Positions 23,167-30,273 of a stretch of DNA of 30,985 nt are shown piece by piece. The notes under the pieces are model-generated. The model was not told the DNA's origin. It saw nothing but the letters and a program-made list of their open reading frames with translations, and made no database searches. Each line of letters begins with the position of its first letter. Within the stretch, counting starts at the first letter, position 1. The translations under genes were made by a program, and so were the position numbers. The DNA is from a virus. The stretch lies in the IMG/VR virus record IMGVR_UViG_3300028178_000463, positions 1-30,985 of that record; one strand, given 5' to 3'.

Positions 23167-24069
23167 CTATAGGAGAAAGTAGAGTTTTAGTTTTCCTTTA
23201 CCGTCTTTGACTTCCCAAAAGCGACCTGTATATTTAGCGAGATTGGTTCGAGCGAGCTTATCGTCTTTGGCTTTTCCGATCTCGGCGAGGAGTTGACTCT
23301 GACCGATACCGTCAGGATTCTTTTTGATCACCTCTTTGATCGAGTCGATGAATGATTGCTCTTCAGGTCGGATCATCGCTTGATCATAAGCAACGATACT
23401 GAGGTTATAGGTTTTCTTATCGAGATAGAACGCTGAGTTCTCGACATGGAACCTTCCCGCTTCTACATCGAGTAAGAAGAGATCGTTCTCTACAGTGCCG
23501 TTACCTTGACGCATAAAGTACACATTGTCAGCCGCAGACTTAAATACTCCGGCTCCCTGATAGTTCTTTTCGTTTTTGTTCGTATGATGCAGTAGTATGA
23601 CAGTTGCTCCGGCATTACGCAATCGCTTCATCGCGTTCATAAAGCTTTTAGCCATTGCTTCATTCTGCACGTCTCGGACAAAGTCGGTGATCGAGTCGAA
23701 GAAGAAGATGTAATCCCGATAAGCATCCCCAACCGCACCCTCAACGAGAAGCTTTAAGACTTCATGCGAAGTCATAGCTGCTGTTTCAGGGTGAACGTAG
23801 TCGAGCCGATCACATAACTCCTCGATGATCTTTGAAGCTCCGCGCTCTTTGAGTGCAGAGAGCGGATTGTCAAAGTCGAAATACTGAATGATCTTGTTAG
23901 TGTTTTCATAAAGGTACTTCGTCAATCCGAGACTGTATCGACTCTTACCCTGCTTAGGCGGGGCAAAGTAGATCGTAATCGCTTGCTCGACCAAGAAGTT
24001 ATCGATGATATAGTTAACTTCGTGATTAAAATGTTCGGACTTTAGTCCTTGACCTCGAAATGGATTCAT
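23167..24069 (-). CDS. RecA-fold ATPase of the RepA/DnaB-like helicase type
   Basis: A 300-residue P-loop ATPase. Walker A is APPKQGKS at 36-43, Walker B YIFFFDS at 120-126, and a sensor-type segment VILLHHTNKNEKNYQGAGVFKSAADNVY follows at about 157-184, the arrangement of RepA-like (AAA_25) replicative ATPases. The last 70 residues look like a winged helix (SIKEVIKKNPDGIGQSQLLAEIGKA). Such ATPases act as hexameric helicases or helicase loaders. Mu uses host replication proteins and has no such gene, so its presence among the early genes is unusual. Confidence 0.78.
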   Translation of the reverse strand: MNPFRGQGLKSEHFNHEVNYIIDNFLVEQAITIYFAPPKQGKSRYSLGLTKYLYENTNKIIQYFDFDNPLSALKERGASKIIEELCDRLDYVHPETAAMTSHEVLKLLVEGAVGDAYRDYIFFFDSITDFVRDVQNEAMAKSFMNAMKRLRNAGATVILLHHTNKNEKNYQGAGVFKSAADNVYFMRQGNGTVENDLFLLDVEAGRFHVENSAFYLDKKTYNLSIVAYDQAMIRPEEQSFIDSIKEVIKKNPDGIGQSQLLAEIGKAKDDKLARTNLAKYTGRFWEVKDGKGKLKLYFLL

Positions 24070-24143
24070 TTTTCTTACCTTTTGAATTTAAAATACAAGT
24101 TGACTCAATCGCCCCCATTACTATGGAGGCTGTTAAATCTACG

Positions 24144-24587
24144 TCATTGCTCAAGTTTTTTAGCTTGCTTTTGTTGAAACCTATCACACTCATAGACGTT
24201 ATCATTCCCAATACCTGTACCAAAATTCGGTGATGCTCTACATGTAGCAAAGCAAAGATTACAATCCTCGCAGAGGTTTACTGTAGCTTTTTGCTCTGCT
24301 CTTACAATACGTTCATACTCAGCCATAAGCAATGATGCTGATATAACAAGTTGTCTTTTACGATCGTGTTTGTATTTTTTAAAAAAAGTTGGAATCCAAG
24401 GGAAAAGCGGACGCATTGGAAAGATAGTGCTGTTTGCTACTTTAAAGATTGGACATGATGCAGCGTAGCAAGCTGCTGCATCTGCAAGATCACCATCGAT
24501 GTATTTATCATCATCTTCAGATTTATATCCTTTAACATTGATGTGTCTTCGTCTTTCTTGCTCTACTTGTCGTAAAAAATCACTCAT
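24144..24587 (-). CDS. Small early protein with D-rich helical domain and Cys-cluster tail
   Basis: A 147-residue protein, starting at the ATG at 24587, which overlaps the end of the upstream gene by eight bases (ATGAGTGA). The N-terminal 100 residues have the layout QVEQERRRHINVKGY..DDKYIDGDLADAAACYA, then FFKKYKHDRKRQLVISASLLMAEYERI. I recall this from many phage early proteins, where H/E-x-DD-x-H/Y-x-x-G-x-L-A-x-AA-x-x-YA is conserved and the function is not assigned. Residues 106-116 hold C-x2-C-x2-C-x3-C and residue 134 a fifth Cys, suggesting a zinc or iron-sulphur site. It is coupled to the barrel-domain gene before it. Confidence 0.65.
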   Translation of the reverse strand: MSDFLRQVEQERRRHINVKGYKSEDDDKYIDGDLADAAACYAASCPIFKVANSTIFPMRPLFPWIPTFFKKYKHDRKRQLVISASLLMAEYERIVRAEQKATVNLCEDCNLCFATCRASPNFGTGIGNDNVYECDRFQQKQAKKLEQ

Positions 24588-24825
24588 TGAGCACATCCCC
24601 GATAGATCCGATATCATCTAGTTCGATGACGCAGATCTCATCTCCGAACATGGTATAAACACGGAAATTTTGCTTTTCGCTTCTTACATCTACTTCCATA
24701 TCCAAAAGCATATCTTGTCCTTCGTAGGGCTCTAATGCCTCATGCTTATACCGTTTATTTTTATACATCACGCCGCCAGAAGCAACCTTTCGTATAATCG
24801 GAGAAAAAGGAGGTACGGCACTCAT
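24580..24825 (-). CDS. Stand-alone protein resembling the transposase C-terminal beta-barrel
   Basis: An 81-residue protein. Residues 11-72 align by eye with residues about 519-577 of this phage's own transposase: both have RKV, then a Gly two to three residues later, Y-x-H-x-AL-x-x-Y-x-G, and further on VY-x-M followed by ICV-x-E. This is the Mu-type transposase beta-barrel domain (Mu-transpos_C). No catalytic domain is present. It begins within the stop of the Gam-like gene (ATGA) and overlaps the next gene by eight bases. It could modulate the transposase by competing for its partners, but this is inference. Confidence 0.6.
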   Translation of the reverse strand: MSAVPPFSPIIRKVASGGVMYKNKRYKHEALEPYEGQDMLLDMEVDVRSEKQNFRVYTMFGDEICVIELDDIGSIGDVLNE

Positions 24826-25334
24826 GCTGCACTTCCTTCAAGATCGTTCTCTTTCGTTTCAATCCAGAACTTATCTTCGACGACCAATGTTGCATCGACA
24901 AGCGCTAGACGTTCTGCACTCCATGTCCGCATCACATCTTTGTTTACTACTGGCTTGATTGTAATTGCATCATCAAACCCATGCTTTTGGCATAGTTCAA
25001 GTGTTGTCTTTTTGATAGAAACACTTGTGCTCTGACGGTACCCAAATAGACCAAACGATAATTCGATTGTCTTTTTATCGCTGAACAGCTCTGCTTTGTT
25101 ATATTCGCTATAAATTGCGAGCGACTTTTCAAGACCTTCAATCTCTTCAAGCATAGGGCGAGTACTCTCAGCGAGCTTTTCTTTGATCTCATTGACCGCG
25201 ATATCAGCTTCTGCTTGACCGATACGAACGTTTGCTTTTAAATCAGCAATCTTATGTAGTACTGCATTTGCTTCAGAGAGCGATGTGATCTTTTTAGTCT
25301 CAATTGTTGGTTTACTTCGTTTATCTTTTGCCAT
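24822..25334 (-). CDS. gam: Gam-like host-nuclease inhibitor protein
   Basis: A 170-residue protein of the Mu Gam type. A long helical pair (EANAVLHKIADLKANVRIGQ through EEIEGLEKSLAIYSEY) is followed by the conserved LSFGLFGYRQSTSVSI segment and a C-terminal half ending VVEDKFWIETKEN, the family's F-x-I/V end. Mu Gam binds double-stranded DNA ends and blocks RecBCD-type nucleases; it is related to bacterial Ku. The start at 25334 has GGGAGAA seven bases before it; the longer frame to 25409 runs through the control region and is rejected. Confidence 0.85.
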   Translation of the reverse strand: MAKDKRSKPTIETKKITSLSEANAVLHKIADLKANVRIGQAEADIAVNEIKEKLAESTRPMLEEIEGLEKSLAIYSEYNKAELFSDKKTIELSFGLFGYRQSTSVSIKKTTLELCQKHGFDDAITIKPVVNKDVMRTWSAERLALVDATLVVEDKFWIETKENDLEGSAA

Positions 25335-25428
25335 AATCTTCTCCCAATATACAAAGCCGTATCGCATAGCTACTGCGACACGCACTTTTTTCTTTATTCT
25401 AAGTCCCACACTGAACCACCTAATTTTT

Positions 25429-25462
25429 TGGAGTACTCCATCAGATCACCAGCTGGTGATCT
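25429..25462. promoter_or_regulatory. Tandem perfect palindromes, candidate operator
   Basis: TGGAGTACTCCA (25429-25440) and the 20-base perfect palindrome AGATCACCAGCTGGTGATCT (25443-25462) lie two bases apart in the 138-base gap between the HTH gene and gam. Neither is followed by a T run in the direction of transcription, so an operator is more likely than a terminator. The HTH protein encoded directly upstream is the natural candidate to bind here. Confidence 0.55.
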
Positions 25463-25472
25463 TGAGAAATGC

Positions 25473-25706
25473 TCAAAATAACAACTTCATCGGATTAAGT
25501 CCGGTCCGAGCGCACATTTTCAAAATATCATTATGAAATGAGGGATAATTTCTGCTTTTTGCACTAGCAAGTACTTGCCAAGTCACCCCTACAAATGAAG
25601 CAACATCTTGATCAAGTACTTTTTTATTACCGATTTTAGTGCTAAGGATGTCCTTTATTCTCTCTATTATCTCTGCATTAGAAACAAACTCATCTACCGC
25701 TTTCAT
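25473..25706 (-). CDS. Single-domain CI-like HTH DNA-binding protein
   Basis: A 77-residue protein: IIERIKDILSTKIGNKKVLDQDVASFVGVTWQVLASAKSRN, then NYPSFHNDILKMCARTGLNPMKLLF. This is the helix-turn-helix of the phage CI repressor family (Phage_CI_repr type), in which the recognition helix lies at about residues 40-54 and the motif ends with G-x-N-P-x-x-LL. The usual C-terminal protease/dimerisation domain is absent. GGAG precedes the ATG, and the gene overlaps its upstream neighbour by 17 bases. In the early operon it would act more like a Cro/Ner-type regulator than a maintenance repressor. Confidence 0.7.
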   Translation of the reverse strand: MKAVDEFVSNAEIIERIKDILSTKIGNKKVLDQDVASFVGVTWQVLASAKSRNYPSFHNDILKMCARTGLNPMKLLF

Positions 25707-25875
25707 CGCTTTTCTCCGGCTCTACATCATCGATCTTGTAAGGGTTTACTACTCCGCCTATCTCGACATCGATCCAAGTTTCACCCTTAAAGGTGCGTAT
25801 CCGAGTAACGATCCCTCGAAAAAGGCCTACTAAAACCCACTGCTTCTCTTTGATTCCTTTTTTATTTTGGCTCAT
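25690..25875 (-). CDS. Small basic early protein, unknown
   Basis: A 61-residue protein from the ATG at 25875, which overlaps the stop of the preceding peptide (ATGA). The core KQWVLVGLFRGIVTRIRTFKGETWIDVEIGGVVNPYKIDDVEP suggests a small SH3- or OB-like beta-barrel. The longer frame to 25956 would run across the membrane peptide gene and is not used. Function is not recognised. Confidence 0.6.
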   Translation of the reverse strand: MSQNKKGIKEKQWVLVGLFRGIVTRIRTFKGETWIDVEIGGVVNPYKIDDVEPEKSDESGR

Positions 25876-25973
25876 TTCGTGACCGCCATTACGCCTAAAG
25901 CTACGATAATCAAAGCAATTATCCATGCATAGGTATGTACTTTTTTCTTTTCCCAAATATAGACCTGTTTCAT
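25872..25973 (-). CDS. 33-residue single-helix membrane peptide
   Basis: A short gene between the HTH protein and the small basic protein. It reads MKQVYIWEKKKVHTY then AWIIALIIVALGVMAVTK, a charged N-terminus followed by one clear transmembrane helix. GGAGG lies six to seven bases before the ATG. The start overlaps the previous stop (TAATG) and its stop overlaps the next start (ATGA), so it fills the gap exactly. Mu has a small killing gene, kil, in its early region; this peptide could have a similar membrane effect but shares no visible sequence with it. Confidence 0.65.
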   Translation of the reverse strand: MKQVYIWEKKKVHTYAWIIALIIVALGVMAVTK

Positions 25974-26293
25974 TATTTACCTCCTATTGTGCAGGTTGCA
26001 CACTTATCTTTAACATCCCGATATAGTCGATCAGGATGTACTTTCTCACACGAAGCCCACTCTCGGTATCGTTCGCAGGTTTGCTTATGTATCACTCCCA
26101 ATATAGGACATAAAGTCTCATCACTGTTAAGATATGAAAATACAATATCAACCTTTTTGAGTATCGGTTCTGGCTTCAGATACGTTTTGTTTAAAACCTG
26201 ATTTATCGTCGTTGCGCTGTATCCGATCTGCTTTGCTGTTTTACGCTGACCGTGTAGATCGCAAGCTTTCTTCAAGAGTTCTAATGAGCTCAT
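25973..26293 (-). CDS. Helix-turn-helix early regulator with Cys-rich C-terminus
   Basis: A 106-residue protein. LELLKKACDLHGQRKTAKQIGYSATTINQVLNKTYLKP is a helix-turn-helix of the type seen in many Mu-like early regions (A-R-Q-I-GYSA-x-x-x-NQVL-x-x-Y). The C-terminal half contains CPILG, KQTCERY, ASCEK and KCATC, six Cys in all, and resembles the CP-x-LG-x-I-x-x-x-x-C segment of the same family, a probable metal site. AAGGAG lies eight bases before the ATG at 26293. The gene overlaps the winged-helix gene by 53 bases. Confidence 0.75.
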   Translation of the reverse strand: MSSLELLKKACDLHGQRKTAKQIGYSATTINQVLNKTYLKPEPILKKVDIVFSYLNSDETLCPILGVIHKQTCERYREWASCEKVHPDRLYRDVKDKCATCTIGGK

Positions 26294-26816
26294 CGCGTTT
26301 CTCCTTATTGATAGTAAAAATAGCTTGCCCATCTCTACTCATATCTGTAGATTGGCATATCATTATTTTCTGGTCACTAAATTCACGAAGATAACGTATC
26401 GATTGCATCGAATATACATTGAAACCAGCCATATCCGCTATCTCTTTTCTAGTCATTTGTTCATGCTCCATTACATGTAAGAAAGAGAGCTTATCAGCTA
26501 CCTGCAGAGGATGTTTTCCATCCAACACAAATATTTCTTTTATGTTTTGATCCTTGATAGTCTCTTTATTGATGATTGGTGAGCGAATTCCTGTATCATT
26601 CTTCAATAAAAAGATACGATCTCTAAACAATTCAGATCCGCTTACTAGCTTGAGATAACCACATAGCTCGAAGCTATGGATAATATTCATCAAAAACTGA
26701 GGCTTAAGCTCCAATATCATCATCAGATCACCGACTCTAAACTGTCTATTTCTACGCATAAATTCCCAAATTTGCTGTTTTTTACTCCGTCTTACACGTT
26801 TAAACACCAAGCCCAT
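26241..26816 (-). CDS. Winged-helix-like early protein, unknown
   Basis: A 191-residue basic protein. The N-terminal half (RSKKQQIWEFMRRNRQFRVGDLMMILELKPQFLMNIIHSFELCGYLKLV) and the C-terminal half (HVMEHEQMTRKEIADMAGFN then VYSMQSIRYLREF) each look like a winged helix. It is not a family I can name. GGAGTAGAAC precedes the ATG, and the gene overlaps B by 17 bases. The position directly after B suggests a partner in transposition or an early regulator. Confidence 0.7.
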   Translation of the reverse strand: MGLVFKRVRRSKKQQIWEFMRRNRQFRVGDLMMILELKPQFLMNIIHSFELCGYLKLVSGSELFRDRIFLLKNDTGIRSPIINKETIKDQNIKEIFVLDGKHPLQVADKLSFLHVMEHEQMTRKEIADMAGFNVYSMQSIRYLREFSDQKIMICQSTDMSRDGQAIFTINKEKRDELIRTLEESLRSTRSA

Positions 26817-27504
26817 GTTCTACTCCGCTTGTTTTAAAGATACTCAAATTTACGCTGAGTGTATCGTTCATCTCACACCAATTCTCTAAACGTAGCAGCA
26901 TCACTTTAATCTGTCTTAGATTGGGATAACGTTTCGCGAAAAAACCTACAAGATCATCCTCTATTTTTACGCTTGAGAGAGCGCAAAACTTTTCTACGTC
27001 TACAAGTCCAATTGCTTCGAACTTTATCAGTTCAACGATACGGCTATAGTAGTGACGATGTCTCTTAAACTTCGCGTTGGCTTCTTCCATCCCGATAAAA
27101 AAGACGATGATCTGCGTCTCATCATGTAGATCTCGAAGTAGTTCGAGCACCGGAGTCTTTTCAGCTTTGAGCAGTGCGTCCACTTCATCGATGATCACGA
27201 TACGTGGATCGATTAAAAATGACTCTTTAACACGTTCATACATCTGTGAGCTATGTCCTTTTGTATCAAGACCTAGTTCGGTGCATAGTTTGACAAGTAA
27301 ACTTGTTTTACTCCATGTTTGAGCCGCTCTGAGCAGTATTGCATTTTCTTTCGCAGATATCCGCTCTAAACCTACTGTTTTTCCAAGTCCAAAGTTCCCA
27401 AATCCAAGACCCATACGCGGTGCTGTGGTAGGTAAAGCTTTAAGGTTTAAAAAACCTGCCAATAAATTGCTATAATTTCGTGTTTCGATAAATTGTTCCT
27501 TCAT
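26800..27504 (-). CDS. B: MuB-like transposition ATPase
   Basis: A 234-residue AAA+ ATPase of the MuB/TniB kind, encoded just after transposase A. Walker A is GNFGLGKT at 36-43, Walker B IVIIDEVD at 102-108, and the sensor I region VFFIGMEEANAKF is present. MuB selects target DNA, activates the transposase and gives target immunity. Mu B has 312 residues with an N-terminal helix-turn-helix of about 65 residues; that part is missing here, and the protein starts directly with the AAA+ domain. AAAGGAG precedes the ATG. Confidence 0.9.
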   Translation of the reverse strand: MKEQFIETRNYSNLLAGFLNLKALPTTAPRMGLGFGNFGLGKTVGLERISAKENAILLRAAQTWSKTSLLVKLCTELGLDTKGHSSQMYERVKESFLIDPRIVIIDEVDALLKAEKTPVLELLRDLHDETQIIVFFIGMEEANAKFKRHRHYYSRIVELIKFEAIGLVDVEKFCALSSVKIEDDLVGFFAKRYPNLRQIKVMLLRLENWCEMNDTLSVNLSIFKTSGVEHGLGV

Positions 27505-27521
27505 GGTTACTCCTTTTTTGT

Positions 27522-27543
27522 AGTCTTTGTTTGTCCAAAGACT
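27522..27543. other. Hairpin between A and B
   Basis: AGTCTTTG (27522-27529) and CAAAGACT (27536-27543) form a perfect 8-base stem with a 6-base loop in the 65-base gap between transposase A and B. It lies just upstream of the B ribosome-binding site. There is no T run, so it may tune translation or mRNA stability of B. Confidence 0.35.
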
Positions 27544-27569
27544 CGAACACGGAGTGACTACTCACCCCG

Positions 27570-29744
27570 CTATCCAATCTTTTTACGTTCATATTCCCGA
27601 TAAGCAATATCCCATAGCTCCGGTTGTTTTTGTTTGAGTCGCTCTGTCGATTCATCCACCATGTTATGTTCAAGATCCCATAAAAATCGGTCTTGGACAT
27701 AGTTAAATACGGGTCGTCCACTTGGCAGTAGTTTTTCTCCCTCCATGTTGATGATGTTTGACTCTTCAAGTGCTTTAGCATCTGCCTCTGCAAACATCTT
27801 AATCCCATCTCGTACCGCCCGTATCGTCTCTGTTGATTTTGATACGGCGATAGTTGATGCTCCACTCCATCCACTTCTCTCTTCCATCGATGCTTCAATG
27901 CGGTCTCGAATCGTTGGATCAAGTCGGCGGCTTGTCTCTTCCCAAGTTTCAAGAAGTTTGGCGTATTCTCTTGCGATGCGGTGTCCGATCCGTTTACCCT
28001 CAGCGAGTTCAGCACGGCTTTTACCCATGTACTCATAATCCTCAGCAACGCAGATCGGTTCGTAATTCATCCGGTACACGCTTACATACCCCATATCGGA
28101 GTGAGTCATGATCCGAACGATCTCTCCGACATATTCGGCTAATGCCACATGCTGATATAGCGCACCATCGAGCCTGATACCTTTCTTCCCGACCTTTCTT
28201 TCGAAGCTCTCACCAAGGAGTAGATCGAGCATCCTCGAATCATTTATACCTTTGACAGGTATGGCTTGCTCTTGCCATTTTGCAAGAGGTGTTTTATCTT
28301 TAATGCCGCTATGACCTCTATATTCATAGATATTGTCACACCATTTATCAATGATCTTTTGAAGATGATCTGCTTCTATAGGAAGCTTGAGCTCTAATCC
28401 AAGATTGCTTTTTTTGATAGCAAAACGGTTCTCAAACTCTTTTTGTTCTGCCTTTTTTGCCTCTTCTCTCCATTTTGCTTGAGACTCGATCTTATGTGCA
28501 AAGCCTCTGCGTGATTGGATCGCTGAACGCTCTGCTACCGAGTGACCGACATATCCCTCAAGCTCTTCAAAGAGCTCACGGCTCAGTGTCCCAAACATCC
28601 TCTCGATATGCGGCTTCATATCACCGCTAAACGGTGGAACTGTTACCTTGGCGATGCCGAGGTTATAGCAGATCGAGTCAAAATGATTTGATTGATAATC
28701 TTTCCCGTTGTCTACGACTACGTTCTCAGGTATACCGAGTCTAAGGATTGCTTTACGAAGCAGCCGAGCGATGCTGTAACTGCTTGATCTCTCATCCACC
28801 CAAAACACACATCGCCTTGAGTAGATATCGATCATCCCGAGTATCGCATACCGTTTTCCATCCCGACAGATAATATCCGCAGGCGTAGAATCCAGTTCCC
28901 AATAGTGATTTGGATAAAGAGCCTTTTCACTTAGACTTCCCATCGCCGGGAGATAACTATTTTTCCATTTGTCTGCACTCTGAGCAAACGCATAGAGGCT
29001 ATGGTTGATTCGCTTCCATTGGTTTAAGAAGTTATTGAGTACATCGTAGCTGCACATTGCTTCGCCAAACTCATGATTCATGTTTTGATAGATTGCAGAT
29101 ACTCTCAGAGGGTTATCACGACGGGCGAACATTCGCACTGCCATATCCTGCATCTTCTCACTCATACTCACAGAGCCTTTGACACGACCTCGTGCATCAA
29201 GCAGTGCGACTAGTGGACTCTCACCCACTTTTCGCGCTTCATCAACCGCTTTTTTCCATCGAAATAGCTTTGCTTCGTTTATATCTATGATATCAAACCT
29301 TACATGTAAGCTTTTGATGTACTCTTTTGCGCTGATCCTGCGATCTCTCTGTTCATATCCCTCTATCGCCTCCATTTTTAGAAGCGTTTTAGTGCGTTGT
29401 TCAGATGATGCATTGAGATACGACTTCATATCCGGAGCGATAATGACCTCTGTAGTCACTATCTTTTTCTCTTTTGAATTAGAAATGAGAGTGTTTCGCT
29501 CTTCTAAAGAGCACAATATCCCGCAATCATCATACAGATCGATGTTCTCATCGACTACTCCGCTACGTAATGCTTCCATTAGAGCATCTTCACTGACTCT
29601 AATTAGGAGTTTTTTACCGCCGCGACCTCCGCCCTTGATATACAGTGAGTGATATTTATCAGAACCGCGCTTCACCGCTTTTTTAAGGGCTTCATATTCG
29701 ACACTCAGCACAACTGCTGCCGTCCTTGCTTCCAAATATTTCAT
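27570..29744 (-). CDS. A: Mu A-like DDE transposase
   Basis: A transposase of about 724 residues, with residue numbers below from an alternative GTG three codons upstream. Residues 4-60 form a winged helix that binds the internal enhancer or operator region in Mu. The DDE core has Asp288 (YWELDST), Asp348 (VVVDNGKDY) and Glu384 (KPHIERMFGT), with 35 residues between the last two, the DD(35)E spacing. A beta-barrel follows at about 520-577, then a helical tail that binds MuB in Mu. It cuts and joins the phage ends and forms the transpososome. The ATG at 29744 has AGGTGG five to six bases before it; the GTG at 29753 abuts the upstream stop and lacks a separate site. Confidence 0.93.
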   Translation of the reverse strand: MKYLEARTAAVVLSVEYEALKKAVKRGSDKYHSLYIKGGGRGGKKLLIRVSEDALMEALRSGVVDENIDLYDDCGILCSLEERNTLISNSKEKKIVTTEVIIAPDMKSYLNASSEQRTKTLLKMEAIEGYEQRDRRISAKEYIKSLHVRFDIIDINEAKLFRWKKAVDEARKVGESPLVALLDARGRVKGSVSMSEKMQDMAVRMFARRDNPLRVSAIYQNMNHEFGEAMCSYDVLNNFLNQWKRINHSLYAFAQSADKWKNSYLPAMGSLSEKALYPNHYWELDSTPADIICRDGKRYAILGMIDIYSRRCVFWVDERSSSYSIARLLRKAILRLGIPENVVVDNGKDYQSNHFDSICYNLGIAKVTVPPFSGDMKPHIERMFGTLSRELFEELEGYVGHSVAERSAIQSRRGFAHKIESQAKWREEAKKAEQKEFENRFAIKKSNLGLELKLPIEADHLQKIIDKWCDNIYEYRGHSGIKDKTPLAKWQEQAIPVKGINDSRMLDLLLGESFERKVGKKGIRLDGALYQHVALAEYVGEIVRIMTHSDMGYVSVYRMNYEPICVAEDYEYMGKSRAELAEGKRIGHRIAREYAKLLETWEETSRRLDPTIRDRIEASMEERSGWSGASTIAVSKSTETIRAVRDGIKMFAEADAKALEESNIINMEGEKLLPSGRPVFNYVQDRFLWDLEHNMVDESTERLKQKQPELWDIAYREYERKKIG

Positions 29745-29753
29745 GGCGGCCAC

Positions 29754-30125
29754 CTACGCCGCATTCTCTTCGAGATTATCCAGCGGATATGTCGGTGAGT
29801 TTTTATAGTCTATCCCTAGCTCATTCATCGCAGTCCTAAGCTTTCGCCCAGTTGCTCCGGTGAGTTTATTGCTCATGTTCAGATAGCTATTAAAGATTGT
29901 ATCGATCTTAGGATCTGGTGAGACAAATCCATCTTGCTCTTCACCGATAAACCCGCTTATGATGAGAAACCCTTTCGGCCTGAGTCCATGCTTATTCCAA
30001 AGCTGACGAGTAATGTACTCACGATGAAGCTTTCGTTGAGCCTGCTCAATCGTAAGCTCTTTACCGTTTGCCTTGGCTTCGGCGAGCGTAGCCATTATTA
30101 TCTGCATTTGTTCGGTTGCATCCAT
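29754..30125 (-). CDS. First gene of the early operon, unknown small protein
   Basis: A 123-residue protein between the control region and transposase A, the position of ner in Mu. It is mainly helical: EQMQIIMATLAEAKANGKEL, TIEQAQRKLHREYITRQLW and SYLNMSNKLTGATGRKLRTAMNELGIDYKN. No clear helix-turn-helix is visible, so I do not call it Ner. AAAAGGA is placed six bases before the ATG, and its stop directly abuts the transposase region. Function unknown. Confidence 0.75.
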   Translation of the reverse strand: MDATEQMQIIMATLAEAKANGKELTIEQAQRKLHREYITRQLWNKHGLRPKGFLIISGFIGEEQDGFVSPDPKIDTIFNSYLNMSNKLTGATGRKLRTAMNELGIDYKNSPTYPLDNLEENAA

Positions 30126-30273
30126 AGTAATTCCTTTTAAAAGATGGGGTAATAGTGGGATACCTCGAAAAGAGATTCTCGTACCCTGTAGGGTATACCC
30201 ACATAAAAACGCACTATTCAGTTATAATTAGATGACTTATAGTGAGTTTTTATATAAATATTGGAGTAGATAT
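30126..30273. promoter_or_regulatory. Divergent early control region with operator-like dyads
   Basis: The region separates the leftward early operon from the rightward accessory operon. It holds GAGA-T-TCTC (30172-30180), TACCCT-GT-AGGGTA (30182-30195) and the perfect palindrome GGGTATACCC (30191-30200), the last two overlapping. A further GGGATACC half-site is at 30158-30164. A TATAAT (30223-30228) on the plus strand would be the -10 box of the rightward operon, with GGGTATACCC in its -35 position. These dyads are the likely binding sites of the phage repressor. Confidence 0.65.

Noticed and set aside
24026-24250. A 74-codon minus-strand frame bridging the Cys-cluster gene and the ATPase gene
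   Set aside because: Most of it overlaps two supported genes in a different frame and no start has a ribosome-binding site. The unique part (about 24070-24143) is too short to judge.
25443-25462. The 20-base palindrome as an intrinsic terminator
   Set aside because: No T run follows it on either strand within a few bases; an operator-like role fits better.
27470-28048. A 192-codon open frame on the minus strand overlapping the end of transposase A
   Set aside because: It lies in another frame within the transposase coding region, has biased low-complexity composition and no ribosome-binding site.
29754-30125. Calling the first early gene a Ner-type regulator from its position
   Set aside because: No helix-turn-helix can be seen, and at 123 residues it is larger than Mu Ner (75).
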